In this document: piece after piece, positions 1 to 12,594 of the stretch
Position numbering within the stretch: the first letter of the stretch is position 1
How the letters are laid out: every line of letters starts with the position of its first letter
NCBI GenBank assembly: GCA_020438845.1
Contig: JAGQTV010000039.1
Span: 1-64,000, forward strand
Direction: 5' to 3'
Length of the DNA: 64,000 nt
DNA from: Mycobacterium sp.
Lineage (GTDB): Bacteria; Actinomycetota; Actinomycetes; Mycobacteriales; Mycobacteriaceae
Notes under the pieces: model-generated
The model's input: only the letters and a program-made list of their open reading frames with translations
What the model was told of the DNA's origin: nothing
Database searches by the model: none
Translations under genes and position numbers: made by a program

Positions 1-20
1 GGCGCTCTCGGCGTAAGGCT

Positions 21-55
21 CACGGGTCGCGCCGGCCACCCCGGCGCGACCCGTG
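21..55 (+). terminator. Strong GC hairpin, probable terminator of the gene to the left
   Basis: A perfect 15-bp inverted repeat (21-35 against 41-55) encloses a 5-nt loop. It has no T tract, as is common in mycobacteria. A TAA at 14-16 just before it could close a gene that lies mostly outside the window, ending in codons for Ala-Leu-Ser-Ala, but too little is visible to call that gene. The hairpin also separates that gene from ettA. Confidence 0.5.
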
Positions 56-110
56 GCGCCGGCGGGGGAGGCCGGGGAGCCCGCCCCGCCCCGCACCTAG
101 GATGTTGCGC

Positions 111-1787
<1,677 letters not shown>

Positions 1788-1853
1788 TGTCGCGTACTGA
1801 CCAGTGCCAATACCAGCGTCGGTAGGCACTCTGACCCAGGAGCGGCCACTCCG

Positions 1854-4800
1854 ATGACGATCGACGAGGCATACCTAGCCACCTACCGCGGCCCGCATGG
1901 CACTGCCCTTCCGGCAAAGCCATTCATACCGGACCCCGACACCCCATCCGTGCTGCCGGCACTGATCGCCGCCCAGGAGCGGCTAGCCGGGCGACGGCTG
2001 GCGGGGGAGACGCTGGTCGGGTTGTACGCCGCCGACGACCCGGGCGGCTTCGGCCCGGCTCTGCAGGTCGTCACCGACCACGCCGACATGCTGATGGATT
2101 CGATCACCGTGCTGCTGCACCGGCTGGGTATCGCCTATGTGTCGATGATGCACCCGACGCTGAAGGTGCGACGCGATACCGACGGCACACTGCTCGACGT
2201 CTCCACCGACGGCGCTGCCCCCGGATCGATCGATGAGAACTGGGTCCACATCCAGCTGTCCGGATCAGTCAGCAAGCGGGCCCTTGCCGAAGCCGTGGAC
2301 CTGCTACCGCAAGTCGTGGCCGACGCCCGCCAGGTCAATGAAGACGCCCAGAAGCTGACGGCAAACATGCGGGCGTTGGCCCACGAGATCAGCGCCGACG
2401 ACGGCGCCCGGTTTGCGGGCCCCGACCGAATGGACGTGTCCTATCTGCTGCGCTGGCTGTGTGACGGCAACTTCGTCCTACTCGGGGCGCTGCGCTGTGC
2501 AGTGGCCGACGGAGAGTCCACACCAGACGACTCGAGCCGGCTGGGCGTGGCGCGCCTGCGCACCGAGACGCTGCCCGAACTCAGTCGGCCGGGCGAACTG
2601 GTGGTGTTGGCCCAGGCCACCATGCCCAGTTTCCTGCGTTACGGCGCCTATCCCTACATCGTTGTCGTGCGGGAGCAGACGGCCGACGGACCGGTCATCG
2701 AGCACCGTTTCGTCGGACTGTTCACTGTCGCGGCCATGAACGCCAACGTTCTGGACATCCCGTTGATCTCCCGGCGGGTGCAGGGCGCTTTGACGATGTG
2801 TCGGGACGATCCGGGGCACCCCGGTCAGCTGATGCTCGACATCATGCAGACCATCCCGCGCTCGGAGTTGTTCAATCTCACTTCCGAGCAACTGCTGAAT
2901 ATCGCCACCGCGGTGTTGGACCTCGGTTCGCGCCGCCGGACCCTGCTGTTCCTGCGCGCCGACCGGCTCGGCCACTTCGTGTCCTGCCTGGTCTACCTTT
3001 CGCGTGACCGCTACACCACTGCGGTCCGGCTGGCCATGCAGGACATCCTGGTGCGCGAGTTCGGCGGGGCCAGCATCGACTACGCCGCTCGAGTCAGCGA
3101 ATCTCCCTGGGCAGTAGTGCATTTCACCGTTCGGCTGCCGGATTCCGCGGACGGTTCGGTGATCGATACCTCCGAAGCGAACCGCATCCGCATCGAGAAC
3201 ATGCTGACCGAGGCGGCGCGTACCTGGTCCGACCGATTGCGGGGCTCGGTGCAGTTCGGCGCTATCGATTCGGCCCTCGCCGAGCACTACGCCGAGGCGT
3301 TTCCCGAGGAGTTCAAGCAGGCGGTCAAACCTCACGAGGCGATTGCCGACATCGGCTTCATCGAAGGCGTGGGCGAAGAATCTGTGACCTTGCAGATGGA
3401 GCCCGGAGACCACGAACGCGAGGCATTCCTGACCTGGTACCTGGGCGGTGCGAAGGCATCACTGAGCCAGTTGCTGCCCATGCTGCAGTGCATGGGGGTG
3501 GAGGTTCTCGAGGAGCGTCCGTTCCGGGTCGTCCGGCGCGACGGCTTGGTGGTCAGCATCTACCAGTTTGTCGTCCGGACCGACTCCGCCATCCCGGAAC
3601 CGGATTCGCGACAGGAGTGGGATGCCTCCGCGGAGCGGTTCACGGCGGCGGTCACTGCGATCTGGCACAACCGTGCCGAGGTCGACCGGTTCAACGAACT
3701 GGTCCTGCGGGCAGGACTCACTTGGCAGCAGGTGACGGTATTGCGCGCCTACGCGAAATACCTGCGGCAGGCGGGATTTCCCTACAGCCAGTCCTTTATC
3801 GAATCGGTTCTCATCGACAACACGGGGACCGCGCGATCGCTGGTCGCGTTGTTCGAGGCGCTCTTCGACCCCGACTCCAGTGCCAAAGGCCTCGACGGCA
3901 AGGCGGCTGCCATCGCCGTCGCCGCCGATATCAATGCCCTGACCAGCCTGGACACCGACCGCGTGCTGCGGGCATTCGCGGGGTTGATCCAGGCGACGCT
4001 GCGCACGAACTTCTACGTGACCGACCCCGGGTCAGCCCGGGCGCGCAACGTGTTGTCGGTCAAGCTCAGTTCGGAGTTGATCAACGAATTGCCGCTTCCC
4101 AGACCGAAATTCGAGATCTTCGTGTATTCGCCGCAGGTGGAGGGTGTGCACCTGCGATTCGGGCCGGTCGCCCGTGGCGGGCTGCGCTGGTCCGATCGCC
4201 GGGAGGACTTCCGCACCGAGATCCTGGGCCTGGTGAAGGCCCAGGCGGTCAAGAACGCCGTGATCGTCCCGGTCGGCGCCAAGGGCGGGTTCGTGGTCAA
4301 ACAGCCGCCCGCGCCAACCGGAGACGCCGCCGTGGATCGCGATGCCTTCCGTGACGAGGGTGTTGCCTGCTATCGGATGTTCATCGGTGGTCTGCTGGAT
4401 GTGACCGACAACGTCGACCGGGCCAGCGGCCAGGTTGTGAGCCCCCACCGCGTGGTTCGCACCGATGGCGACGACGCCTACCTGGTGGTTGCCGCCGACA
4501 AGGGCACCGCCACGTTTTCCGACATCGCCAATGACGTCGCCAATTCCTATGGCTTCTGGCTGGGCGATGCATTTGCCTCGGGTGGTTCGGTCGGATACGA
4601 CCACAAGGCCATGGGCATCACGGCCAAGGGTGCGTGGGAGGCGGTCAAACGGCACTTCCGGGAGATGGGGGTGGATATCCAGCGCGAGGACTTCACCGCC
4701 GCCGGTATCGGCGACATGAGCGGTGACGTTTTCGGGAACGGGATGCTGCTCTCGGAGCACACCCGCCTGGTGGCGGCCTTTGACCACCGGCACATCTTCG

Positions 4801-6623
4801 TCGACCCCGATCCGGACGCGGCGCGGTCATTCGTGGAACGCCGCCGTCTGTTCGACCTACCACGCTCGAGTTGGGCGGACTACGACACGGAACTCATCAG
4901 TGCCGGCGGCGGAGTGTTCAGCCGCCAGCAGAAGTCCATCCCGGTCACCCCGCAGATGCGCGCGGCGCTGGGTATGGAGGACGACATCACCGAGACGACA
5001 CCGCCGGAACTGATCCGTGCCGTTCTGCGCGCGCCGGTGGATCTGCTGTTCAACGGTGGCATCGGCACCTATATCAAGGCCGAAGCGGAGTCGGATGCCT
5101 CAGTGGGCGACCGCGCCACCGACGCGGTGCGGGTCAACGCGAACCAGGTGCGCGCCAAAGTGATCGGCGAGGGCGGCAATCTGGGGGTGACCGCACTGGG
5201 CCGAGTCGAGTTCGACCTGTGCGGGGGTCGTATCAACACCGACGCCATGGATAACTCTGCCGGGGTGGACTGCTCGGATCACGAGGTCAACATCAAGATC
5301 CTGATCGACTCGCTGGTGAGCGCAGGTCAGGTGGACGGTGCGGAACGCAGCGCGCTGCTGGCGTCGATGACCGACGAGGTCTCGCGGCTGGTGCTGACCG
5401 ATAACACCGACCAGAACGACCTGATGGGAACCAGCCGAGCCGGTGCGCCCGCGTTGCTCAGTGTGCACGTGCGCCAGATCCGTCAGTTGGAGGAGCACCG
5501 CGGTCTCAACCGCGAGCTCGAGGCGTTGCCGTCGGAGAAGGAGATCGCCCGACGCCAGGAGCTCGGTATCGGGCTGACCTCGCCCGAGCTCGCCACTCTG
5601 ATGGCGCACGTGAAGCTGGCGCTCAAGGACGAGGTGCTAGCCAGCGACCTTCCTGATCAGGAAGTCTTCACAGCCGCTCTGCCTGCGTATTTCCCGGCCC
5701 AGTTGCGAGACAACTTCGCCGACGAGATCCGCGCGCACCAGCTGCGCCGGGAGATCATCACCACGATGTTGGTCAACAACGTCGTAGACACCGGCGGCAT
5801 CACCTTCGCCTACCGGCTCACCGACGACGCCGGGGTCGGCTACGTCGATGCAGTTCGGGCGTTCGCTGCCGCTGACGCGATCTTCGGCGTCGGCGAGATT
5901 TGGCGGGCGATCCGTGCCGCCGGTGACACGGGAGTGCCGGCCAACGTCACTGATCGCATGACGCTGGACCTGCGCCGGCTGCTCGACCGGTCCACCCGCT
6001 GGCTGGTGAACTACCGGCCGCAACCGTTGGCGGTGGGAGCCGAGATCAACCGCTTTGCCGCTACCGTCGCCCAATTGACACCGCGAATGTCGGAGTGGCT
6101 GCGCGGCGACGACCGTGCCATTGTGGCCAAAGAGGCCGACGAGTTCACAGCTGCCGGGACACCGGAAAGTCTGTCGTATTTGGTGGCAACCGGCTTGTAC
6201 CGGTTCAGCCTGTTGGATGTCATCGACATCGCCGATATCGCTGAACGTGACCCGGTCGAGGTGGCCGATACCTATTTCGCCTTGATGGATTACCTGGGCA
6301 CCGACGGGCTGTTGACTGCGGTGTCCGGACTGCCTCGAGACGACCGTTGGCATTCGCTGGCCCGGCTCGCCCTGCGGGACGATATCTACAGCTCACTACG
6401 GTCGTTGTGTTTCGACCTCTTGGCGGTCGGCGAACCCGACGAATCGGGGGAGGAGAAGATCTCGGAGTGGGAGCACAGCAACAGTTCGCGGGTCGGCCGG
6501 GCGCACCGCACCCTGACCGAGATCTACGCTCAGGACGCTCGGGATCTTGCGACCCTGTCGGTGGCGGCGCGGCAGATCCGCAGCATGACCCGGACATCGT
6601 CGTCCACCGGTTCGAGTAGTTAA
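1854..6623 (+). CDS. gdh: NAD-dependent glutamate dehydrogenase, large (about 180 kDa) class
   Basis: Oxidatively deaminates L-glutamate to 2-oxoglutarate with NAD+, linking nitrogen and TCA metabolism. At 1589 aa it belongs to the large GDH class (M. tuberculosis Rv2476c is about 1620 aa). The long N-terminal half is regulatory. The catalytic core starts near residue 760, with [15 protein letters not shown] and the Lys-containing AKGGFVVK loop, followed by a Rossmann-type domain ([16 protein letters not shown]). In mycobacteria this enzyme is inhibited by unphosphorylated GarA (established for the family, not visible here). The ATG at 1854 has an AGGAG Shine-Dalgarno at 1838-1842. It follows ettA in the same orientation and is followed 15 bp later by a thioesterase gene, so the three may be co-transcribed. 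Confidence 0.95.
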   Translation: MTIDEAYLATYRGPHGTALPAKPFIPDPDTPSVLPALIAAQERLAGRRLAGETLVGLYAADDPGGFGPALQVVTDHADMLMDSITVLLHRLGIAYVSMMHPTLKVRRDTDGTLLDVSTDGAAPGSIDENWVHIQLSGSVSKRALAEAVDLLPQVVADARQVNEDAQKLTANMRALAHEISADDGARFAGPDRMDVSYLLRWLCDGNFVLLGALRCAVADGESTPDDSSRLGVARLRTETLPELSRPGELVVLAQATMPSFLRYGAYPYIVVVREQTADGPVIEHRFVGLFTVAAMNANVLDIPLISRRVQGALTMCRDDPGHPGQLMLDIMQTIPRSELFNLTSEQLLNIATAVLDLGSRRRTLLFLRADRLGHFVSCLVYLSRDRYTTAVRLAMQDILVREFGGASIDYAARVSESPWAVVHFTVRLPDSADGSVIDTSEANRIRIENMLTEAARTWSDRLRGSVQFGAIDSALAEHYAEAFPEEFKQAVKPHEAIADIGFIEGVGEESVTLQMEPGDHEREAFLTWYLGGAKASLSQLLPMLQCMGVEVLEERPFRVVRRDGLVVSIYQFVVRTDSAIPEPDSRQEWDASAERFTAAVTAIWHNRAEVDRFNELVLRAGLTWQQVTVLRAYAKYLRQAGFPYSQSFIESVLIDNTGTARSLVALFEALFDPDSSAKGLDGKAAAIAVAADINALTSLDTDRVLRAFAGLIQATLRTNFYVTDPGSARARNVLSVKLSSELINELPLPRPKFEIFVYSPQVEGVHLRFGPVARGGLRWSDRREDFRTEILGLVKAQAVKNAVIVPVGAKGGFVVKQPPAPTGDAAVDRDAFRDEGVACYRMFIGGLLDVTDNVDRASGQVVSPHRVVRTDGDDAYLVVAADKGTATFSDIANDVANSYGFWLGDAFASGGSVGYDHKAMGITAKGAWEAVKRHFREMGVDIQREDFTAAGIGDMSGDVFGNGMLLSEHTRLVAAFDHRHIFVDPDPDAARSFVERRRLFDLPRSSWADYDTELISAGGGVFSRQQKSIPVTPQMRAALGMEDDITETTPPELIRAVLRAPVDLLFNGGIGTYIKAEAESDASVGDRATDAVRVNANQVRAKVIGEGGNLGVTALGRVEFDLCGGRINTDAMDNSAGVDCSDHEVNIKILIDSLVSAGQVDGAERSALLASMTDEVSRLVLTDNTDQNDLMGTSRAGAPALLSVHVRQIRQLEEHRGLNRELEALPSEKEIARRQELGIGLTSPELATLMAHVKLALKDEVLASDLPDQEVFTAALPAYFPAQLRDNFADEIRAHQLRREIITTMLVNNVVDTGGITFAYRLTDDAGVGYVDAVRAFAAADAIFGVGEIWRAIRAAGDTGVPANVTDRMTLDLRRLLDRSTRWLVNYRPQPLAVGAEINRFAATVAQLTPRMSEWLRGDDRAIVAKEADEFTAAGTPESLSYLVATGLYRFSLLDVIDIADIAERDPVEVADTYFALMDYLGTDGLLTAVSGLPRDDRWHSLARLALRDDIYSSLRSLCFDLLAVGEPDESGEEKISEWEHSNSSRVGRAHRTLTEIYAQDARDLATLSVAARQIRSMTRTSSSTGSSS

Positions 6624-6638
6624 CGGGAACGAGCAGGC

Positions 6639-7058
6639 GTGACGGAGAAAGCCGGTTTCACCACCGGTGTGCGAGTTCGCTGGTCGGACATCGACATGTA
6701 TCAGCACATCAACCACGCGACGATGGTGACGATTCTGGAGGAGGCCCGCGTCGACTTCCTGCGGGAACCGTTCACCGATGACATCGAAACCATCGGGCTG
6801 TTGATTCATGAGGTACAGGTGCTCTACAAAGGCCAACTGCGCCTTGTCGATTCGCCACTTCAGGTGACGATGTGGACGAAACGGCTGCGGGCGGTCGACT
6901 TCACCCTGGGTTACGAGGTTCGTTCGATCAGTGCCGACCCGGACTCCAAGCCGGCGGTGATCGCCGAAACCCAGCTGGCTGCCGTGCATATCAAGGAGCA
7001 GCGGCTGGTCCGATTGTCGCCGACTCATCGGGAGTACCTGCACCGCTTCCTTCGATGA
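6639..7058 (+). CDS. Hotdog-fold acyl-CoA thioesterase (4HBT family)
   Basis: A 139-aa single hotdog domain. The N-terminal motif RWSDIDMYQHINHATM is typical of 4-hydroxybenzoyl-CoA thioesterase-like proteins, in which the Asp and the following HxNH region form the acyl-CoA site, and EEAR follows on the long helix. It matches Rv2475c in size and position. Expected to be cytosolic and to hydrolyse an acyl-CoA, but the substrate cannot be read from the sequence. Starts at GTG 6639, 15 bp after gdh, and is followed by a conserved hypothetical gene with almost no gap, so it is likely part of the gdh transcript. Confidence 0.82.
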   Translation: MTEKAGFTTGVRVRWSDIDMYQHINHATMVTILEEARVDFLREPFTDDIETIGLLIHEVQVLYKGQLRLVDSPLQVTMWTKRLRAVDFTLGYEVRSISADPDSKPAVIAETQLAAVHIKEQRLVRLSPTHREYLHRFLR

Positions 7059-7068
7059 GGTGGTTGCG

Positions 7069-7713
7069 ATGACTACCGTTTCCATCCCGGACGACACCCA
7101 GCGACGGGACCTTGCCGTCTTCATCGAACGGGCGCTGCGCTTGGACGAGGCTGCGGTGGTCAGGCTGCGTACCCGCGCCGACGGCCTGGTAGGAGCCTGG
7201 GTGGTCACGGGTTTCGACGTACTTGCCGCGCGGGTTGTGGCCGGCACGCTACAACCGTCCGATTTCACCTGCGCCGCAGACCAGCTGTGCCGGGGTTTGG
7301 AATCCAGGCCGGAATCGGGCCTGTTTGATCCCGGATATCCCATGGACTCGGCCTGGCGAACCCTGCTGCCACCGGAGACCGGCTTCGTTCACGTCGACGA
7401 TGTTCCCGCCGCGGCGGTGGCCGAACTCGCCCGTCGCGGAGCCGAACTCGCCCGGGAGCATTCCGGGCCGGCCGGCCCGCCGGCTGCGCTGCTCGATCAG
7501 GAGGTGTTGCGCGTCAGCTCGGAGGTCGGCGAAGTGGGGGTGCCGGTGCGGTGTCTGTTGGCTTTGTCGGCAATGGGTTTCGCGCCCGTGCAGGCGTCCG
7601 GTTCGGGGACCGAGGTGGTTCGGGTGCGGATCATGCCGAACTGGCTGCGCATCGACGCCCGATTCGGATCGGTGTTCCGACGGCGGGGTGACCGCGCTCT
7701 GCTCATCGGCTGA
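7069..7713 (+). CDS. Conserved mycobacterial hypothetical protein (Rv2474c-like)
   Basis: A 214-aa protein without membrane segments or a recognised domain. The middle is Ala-rich and amphipathic (about residues 100-140). The C-terminal third is beta-like and basic, ending in FRRRGDRALLIG. It sits directly after the thioesterase gene, as Rv2474c follows Rv2475c in M. tuberculosis. I chose ATG 7069 because GAGGTGG at 7057-7063 gives a well-spaced Shine-Dalgarno. GTG 7060 would add three residues. Function is unknown. Confidence 0.7.
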   Translation: MTTVSIPDDTQRRDLAVFIERALRLDEAAVVRLRTRADGLVGAWVVTGFDVLAARVVAGTLQPSDFTCAADQLCRGLESRPESGLFDPGYPMDSAWRTLLPPETGFVHVDDVPAAAVAELARRGAELAREHSGPAGPPAALLDQEVLRVSSEVGEVGVPVRCLLALSAMGFAPVQASGSGTEVVRVRIMPNWLRIDARFGSVFRRRGDRALLIG

Positions 7714-7839
7714 AGAATTTGCGCCGCAAAGCACCCGCTGTAGGGTGTTGACCGGCTCGCCTTCTGCGCAGCCAGCCGCAGCGTGGTCTTGACCGGGGCC
7801 GAAGAGCATGAACTGCGAGTGAAAAAGGGGAACCGTCGC

Positions 7840-10080
7840 GTGTCGGATCCAAACCAGCAGCCGCTCGACCAAGGGGACCAGTCGCCTGGTGTCGGGACTG
7901 CGGGTCCGCAACCGAGACAGGACACCGCAGGCGCTACCCAGGCGCCGGCGCGATCCGGCCGCCGCGGGCGCCGCGGCCCGCTGGGCCTGGTGAGCATCCA
8001 GTCCAAACTGATCGTGGTTCTGGTGCTGTACTCGGTGTTGACCGCGGTGGTCGTCGGAGTGATCGCCTTCCAGGCGGGCCGTTCCTCGTTGCGGGAGGCG
8101 GCCTTCAACCGACTGACCGAGATCCGCCAATCGCAGACCCAGGCACTGGACAGCGAATTGTCCGACTTGAAGAACTCGTTGATCATGTACACCCACGGTG
8201 TCAATCTCGAGGGCGCCATCCGAGAGTTCACAGCCGGATTCGACGAACTGGCCGGTGCCAAGATCGACCCCGCGCAGTCGCAGGCGATCGACGAGTACTA
8301 CCGAAAATTCACCAAGGCGGCCGAGGAACACAGCGGAAGCCCACTCGACGCCAACGCGCTGTTACCCACGTCGAATGCCCAGCGCTACCTGCAAGCCCAT
8401 TACACCGTGCGGCGCACCGACGGCGACTCTCCGCTCACCGCCGCCCAGGCCCGCGACGACAGCGCCTGGTCCGTGGCGAACGGGCGGTATCAGGACTTCT
8501 TCTCCGAGATCGTCAACCGGTTCGAATTTCAGGATGCACTGCTGCTCGACACCCGCGGCAACATCATCTTCTGCTCCGACCAAAACGTCGACCTTGGTTC
8601 CAATATCGTGACCGGCCCGTACCAGGGCTCCAACCTGCGCGGAGCCTACGAAAGGGCACTGGCTGCGAACTCCGCGGACTACGTCGGGTTCACCGATTTC
8701 GAGTTGTATCAGCCGGCGGGCAACCAGCCCACCGCCTGGATGCTCTCGCCCGTCGCTCCGGACGGCCGGACCCTGGGTGTGCTTGCACTGCAATTCCCCA
8801 TCTCGAAGGTCAATCGCCTCATGACCTTCGACGGGCGATGGCTGGAATCCGGCCTGGGCAAAACGGGTGAAACGTTCATCGTGGGTGTTGATGGACTGAT
8901 GCGCTCGGATTCTCGGCTGTTCTTGGAGAACCCGGAGCAATACAAGCACGACGTCATCGAGGCCGGCACCCCGCCCGACGTGGCCGAGACGGCGATCCGC
9001 TTGGGTGGCACAACGCTGGTGCAACCGGCCGCGTTCGAAGCCAACCGAGCCGCCCAGAAGGGCCAGTCGGGGACCCTGATCACCACCGACTACCTCGGGC
9101 ACGAGACCTTGCAGGCCTACACTCCGGTAGTTCTCAAGGATTCGGGACTGCACTGGTCGCTGATCGCCACGATCAACACCTCGGAGGCCTTCCAGCAGGA
9201 AACGTCATTCACAAACACCATGGTGGTGTCGACGACCGCGATCGTGTTGGCGGCCTGCGTGCTGACCATTCTGCTCGCCCCGTTCTTCGTTCGGCCGATC
9301 CGAAGACTGGAGGAGGGCGCACACCGGATCAGTGCCGGCGATTACAACGTCGTCCTTCCTGTGGAGAGGCGGGACGAGGTAGGTGACCTGACCCAGGCCT
9401 TCAACGAGATGAGCCAGAGCCTCACGGTCAAGGAACAGCTTCTCAACCAACAGCGCAGGGCCTATGAGCAGCTGCTGCATTCGCTGATGCCGGAAGGCGT
9501 CGCCGAGAGGTACCAGCAGGGCGAACAGGTCATCACCAGCCAGCGTCAGAACGCGACCGTCATCTTCGCCGATATCGATGGCCTCGACCGACTGCAGGCC
9601 GAGTTGTCGTCTGAGGAGTCGCTTGCACTGATCAACGACCTGAATCGTCGGATCGACGCCGCAGCCGACGAGGTCGGTATGGAACGGGTGCGTACCGTAC
9701 GTAACGGCTATCTCGCGAGCTGTGGCCTCACGGTGCCGCGTCTGGATAACGTTCGCCGCACCGTCGACTTCGCGATGGAGTGCCAACGCATCATCAGTCA
9801 ATTCAGCTACGAGACCAACCGGCCTCTCAGCTTGCGAGCGGGAATCGACACTGGAGCCGTGAGCAGCGGTCTGGTGGGGCCGTCCACACTCGTCTACGAC
9901 TTGTGGGGAACGGCGGTGAACCTCGCTTTCCAAGTGAAGGGAGGATCGTCGCAGCCCGGCATCTATGTCTCCTCCCGGGTGCGTGACACGTTGCGGGAGA
10001 CCAGGGACTTCACCGCAGCGGGGTCGATCACCGTCGATGGAGACGAGCAGCCCATCTGGCGACTGTCGGAGCGTGGGTGA
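7840..10080 (+). CDS. Membrane class III nucleotidyl cyclase homologue, probably catalytically degenerate (Rv2435c-like)
   Basis: About 746 aa. A Pro/Gln-rich cytoplasmic N-terminus is followed by a membrane segment near residues 57-79, a large extracytoplasmic sensor region (about 80-455), a second membrane segment (about 457-482), a HAMP linker (RPIRRLEEG to DEVGDLTQAFNEM) and a class III cyclase domain from about 565. The first metal Asp is present (IFADIDG). The second metal site, normally GDAY, reads RNGY, and the adjacent purine-specifying Lys is Arg. In WGTAVNLAFQV the catalytic Asn is present but the transition-state Arg is Gln. Activity is therefore doubtful. GTG 7840 has a GGGGA Shine-Dalgarno at 7827-7831; in-frame GTGs at 7783 and 7819 are alternatives. 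The stop overlaps the start of the downstream channel gene, as in the Rv2435c-Rv2434c pair. Confidence 0.82.
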   Translation: MSDPNQQPLDQGDQSPGVGTAGPQPRQDTAGATQAPARSGRRGRRGPLGLVSIQSKLIVVLVLYSVLTAVVVGVIAFQAGRSSLREAAFNRLTEIRQSQTQALDSELSDLKNSLIMYTHGVNLEGAIREFTAGFDELAGAKIDPAQSQAIDEYYRKFTKAAEEHSGSPLDANALLPTSNAQRYLQAHYTVRRTDGDSPLTAAQARDDSAWSVANGRYQDFFSEIVNRFEFQDALLLDTRGNIIFCSDQNVDLGSNIVTGPYQGSNLRGAYERALAANSADYVGFTDFELYQPAGNQPTAWMLSPVAPDGRTLGVLALQFPISKVNRLMTFDGRWLESGLGKTGETFIVGVDGLMRSDSRLFLENPEQYKHDVIEAGTPPDVAETAIRLGGTTLVQPAAFEANRAAQKGQSGTLITTDYLGHETLQAYTPVVLKDSGLHWSLIATINTSEAFQQETSFTNTMVVSTTAIVLAACVLTILLAPFFVRPIRRLEEGAHRISAGDYNVVLPVERRDEVGDLTQAFNEMSQSLTVKEQLLNQQRRAYEQLLHSLMPEGVAERYQQGEQVITSQRQNATVIFADIDGLDRLQAELSSEESLALINDLNRRIDAAADEVGMERVRTVRNGYLASCGLTVPRLDNVRRTVDFAMECQRIISQFSYETNRPLSLRAGIDTGAVSSGLVGPSTLVYDLWGTAVNLAFQVKGGSSQPGIYVSSRVRDTLRETRDFTAAGSITVDGDEQPIWRLSERG

Positions 10081-11483
10081 TGGCTGGGGTATTCGCCTCG
10101 TCGTGGTTCCACTGGGCGGTCGGGATTGCGGTTGGTCTGCCGGTCGCGCTGATCCTGCTCACCGAATGGCAGCAGGTGTTGCGCCGCAGGGGAAGCATAT
10201 TGGAACGCCCGGTGACATTGCTGCGCAACTTCGTGTTGCCGGTTGCCGCGGTCGCGCTGTTGATGCTGGAGGTCAAACAGGTTCCGCCGGAAGCCACCTC
10301 GACGAAGGTGGTCGGGACGGTGCTCGCCTTCGCAGTTTTGGTGCTGCTGCTCTCCGGGCTGAGTGCGGCGCTGTTCCGTGGTGCGCCCGTCGGCTCATGG
10401 CGCAGGCGCATCCCGGCGATCTTCGTCGACGTGGCCCGCCTGGCGCTGATCGCGATCGGCCTGGGGTTCATTTTCGCCAAAATCTGGGGTGCCGACGTCG
10501 GCGGACTGTTCGCCGCACTGGGCGTGACGTCGATCGTCGTCGGCCTGATGCTGCAGAATTCCGTTGGCCAGGTCATCTCGGGTTTGCTCGTGCTTTTCGA
10601 GCAGCCGTTCGAGATCGGAGACTGGCTCCAGACCCCGGATGCGCTGGGGGAAGTCGTCGAGGTCAACTGGCGTTCCGTGCACCTGGAGACGGACAACGGC
10701 CTCCAGGTCACACCCAACTCGGCACTGGCTGATGTCTCGTTCACGAATCTGAGCCGCCCGGTGGGCAAGAACAAGCTGAAGTTGGTCAGCGTCTTTTCAA
10801 TCGATGACCGCCCGGACAAGGTCTGCGCCATGCTCTCCAGGGTGGCGGCGCAGTTACCCCAGCGTCATCCCGATGTCACGCCTGACGCGATTCCGCTGGG
10901 CGGTATCGAGTATGAAACGAGCATTCGGCTGCGATCAGCGTCGGACTGGTCGGATGCGAGAGCGAATTTTCTGCGCTGGATTTGGTACGCGTCGCGCCGT
11001 GAGGGTCTGCACCTGGACGAGGCAGATGACATCTTTCCCACCCCCGAAGAGATCGCCGACGCAGTGGAAAGGGTGGTCGCACCGGTACTGCGACTCAGCG
11101 GAGCGGACAAGGACAAGGTGGCGAAGTACGCCTGGGTGGAACGCTACGGTGCCGGCGAACCCATTCAGCGCCCCGGAGAGATACCCGAGACCATGACGTT
11201 CATCGTCTCGGGTCGGGTGCAAATCACCGCCGACGCCAGTGACGGCACCGAGGTGCCACTGTGTGTGCTCGACGAGGGATCGTTTCTGGGACAGAGGCTG
11301 CTGACTCGCCAGCCGGTGATCGGCTGGGCATATGCCGACGACGAGGTCACCGTCGTGCAGGTGGGCCGCGAGCGCATCGAGGAAGTGGTCTACCAGAACC
11401 CGATCCTACTCCAGGAATTGGGACGGACCATCGAAGAACGCCGTACCGGCATCCTTCGCATGCTGGCCGCTACGGACCAATGA
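10080..11483 (+). CDS. MscS-family mechanosensitive channel with C-terminal cyclic-nucleotide-type domain (Rv2434c-like)
   Basis: 467 aa. About five membrane segments lie in the first 190 residues. The last ([26 protein letters not shown]) is the Gly/Ala-rich pore helix typical of MscS, followed by the beta domain ([11 protein letters not shown]). Residues about 345-460 form a cyclic-nucleotide-binding-like domain ([21 protein letters not shown]). Its phosphate-binding cassette is degenerate: the usual Glu after FG is Gln and the usual Arg-[Ser/Ala]-Ala is replaced by VIGWAYA. Start ATG 10080 overlaps the cyclase stop by 1 nt (TGATG), which implies translational coupling; GTG 10077 is the alternative. 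The 3' end overlaps the convergent glbO by 14 nt. A sensor-channel pair is the natural reading, but the ligand is uncertain. Confidence 0.85.
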   Translation: MAGVFASSWFHWAVGIAVGLPVALILLTEWQQVLRRRGSILERPVTLLRNFVLPVAAVALLMLEVKQVPPEATSTKVVGTVLAFAVLVLLLSGLSAALFRGAPVGSWRRRIPAIFVDVARLALIAIGLGFIFAKIWGADVGGLFAALGVTSIVVGLMLQNSVGQVISGLLVLFEQPFEIGDWLQTPDALGEVVEVNWRSVHLETDNGLQVTPNSALADVSFTNLSRPVGKNKLKLVSVFSIDDRPDKVCAMLSRVAAQLPQRHPDVTPDAIPLGGIEYETSIRLRSASDWSDARANFLRWIWYASRREGLHLDEADDIFPTPEEIADAVERVVAPVLRLSGADKDKVAKYAWVERYGAGEPIQRPGEIPETMTFIVSGRVQITADASDGTEVPLCVLDEGSFLGQRLLTRQPVIGWAYADDEVTVVQVGRERIEEVVYQNPILLQELGRTIEERRTGILRMLAATDQ

Positions 11484-11889
11484 ACGGCGAGTTCACCATG
11501 GCGTCGGCAGCCATCTCCAAGTAGGCCAGCAGTTCCTGGCGGTGGGCATCGTCGAGGGTCGTCGAGTCGATCGAGGCGACTGCGGTGTGCATGCAGCGCA
11601 ACCAGGCATCGCGTTCGATGAAGCCGATCCGGAACGGTGCGTGTCGCATGCGCAGCCGTGGGTGACCGCGTTGATCTGAGTAGCTCCGTGGGCCGCCCCA
11701 ATACTGCTCCAGAAACATTCGCAGGCGCGCTTCAGCTCCGACCAGGTCATCGTCGGGGTAGAGCGGTCGAAGCACCTCGTCGTCTCGGACTAGTTCATAG
11801 AACCGCGACACGATGGTGCGGAAGGTCTCCGCGCCGCCGACCGCGTCGTAAAAGGTTTGCGGGGTTCCCGACGAGCCGTCAGCCACCAC
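11470..11889 (-). CDS. glbO: Truncated haemoglobin O (group II), GlbO
   Basis: A cytosolic or membrane-associated haem protein of the 2-on-2 group II type, proposed to bind O2 and support respiration. The body matches Rv2470 closely: FYDAVGG at the start, then [11 protein letters not shown], the [11 protein letters not shown] segment that carries the proximal-side His, and [12 protein letters not shown] with the distal-pocket Trp typical of trHbO. About 139 aa from GTG 11889; GTG 11886 is equally possible, and the core from the Phe-Tyr-Asp motif is secure. It converges on the channel gene with a 14-nt tail overlap and is divergent from the HNH gene, so its promoter must lie in the 70 bp between them. 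Confidence 0.93.
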   Translation of the reverse strand: MVADGSSGTPQTFYDAVGGAETFRTIVSRFYELVRDDEVLRPLYPDDDLVGAEARLRMFLEQYWGGPRSYSDQRGHPRLRMRHAPFRIGFIERDAWLRCMHTAVASIDSTTLDDAHRQELLAYLEMAADAMVNSPFIGP

Positions 11890-11960
11890 ACCATTGGAAC
11901 ACGCCCTAAATCGGCGTGCGATCGGGACCGATCCATGGTGCACTGGTCTGCGGAGGGCGC

Positions 11961-12572
11961 ATGCTTCAAGGCAGGAAAAACACGGCGAAAGTCGGGTCCG
12001 TGACCGGTTCTGCCCTTCATAGCGGCCTCGGTCAGCACAGCACCCCCTCGGACATCTGGGGACGCCGCCGGGTTCTGCTGCTCAATGCCACCTACGAGCC
12101 ACTGACCGCTCTGCCGCTTCGGCGGGCGGTCGTGCTGGTGCTGTGCGGCAAGGCCGACGTCGTGCACGACGACACGGCCGGGCCGGTCATCCATTCCGCC
12201 GCCCGGAGCATCGCGGCGCCCTCGGTGATCCGGTTGCGTACCTACGTCCGGGTGCCCTACCGGGCCCGCATCCCGATGACCCGTGCCGCGTTGATGCACC
12301 GTGACCACTTCCGCTGCGCCTACTGCGGGTCCAAAGCCGACACCGTCGACCATGTGGTGCCGCGCAGTCGAGGCGGGCAGCACGGCTGGGAAAACTGCGT
12401 GGCAGCCTGCGCACCCTGCAACCGTCGCAAGGGCAACAAGTTGCTGACCGAACTGGGTTGGGCGCTGCGGGTGACCCCGGCGGCGCCGAGAGGGCAGCAT
12501 TGGCGTCTGTTGTGCATCACCAAGGAGCTCGACCCCGCATGGGTGCGCTACCTCGGCGAAGGCGCGGCGTGA
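11961..12572 (+). CDS. HNH endonuclease domain protein (Rv2469c-like)
   Basis: About 203 aa. The N-terminal half ([22 protein letters not shown]) is the conserved leader found in this actinobacterial HNH family. The C-terminal half is a complete zinc-supported HNH fold: CAYCG, then [10 protein letters not shown] with the catalytic His, then the N of [12 protein letters not shown] with the second Cys pair, then RRKGNK. Such proteins are annotated as HNH nucleases but are widespread chromosomal genes of unknown role, not part of a visible restriction or phage system here. ATG 11961 has GGAGG at 11952-11956, spaced rather tightly; GTG 12000 is an alternative. Confidence 0.82.
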   Translation: MLQGRKNTAKVGSVTGSALHSGLGQHSTPSDIWGRRRVLLLNATYEPLTALPLRRAVVLVLCGKADVVHDDTAGPVIHSAARSIAAPSVIRLRTYVRVPYRARIPMTRAALMHRDHFRCAYCGSKADTVDHVVPRSRGGQHGWENCVAACAPCNRRKGNKLLTELGWALRVTPAAPRGQHWRLLCITKELDPAWVRYLGEGAA

Positions 12573-12594
12573 TCATTGCGCTAGGTTGTGCACC

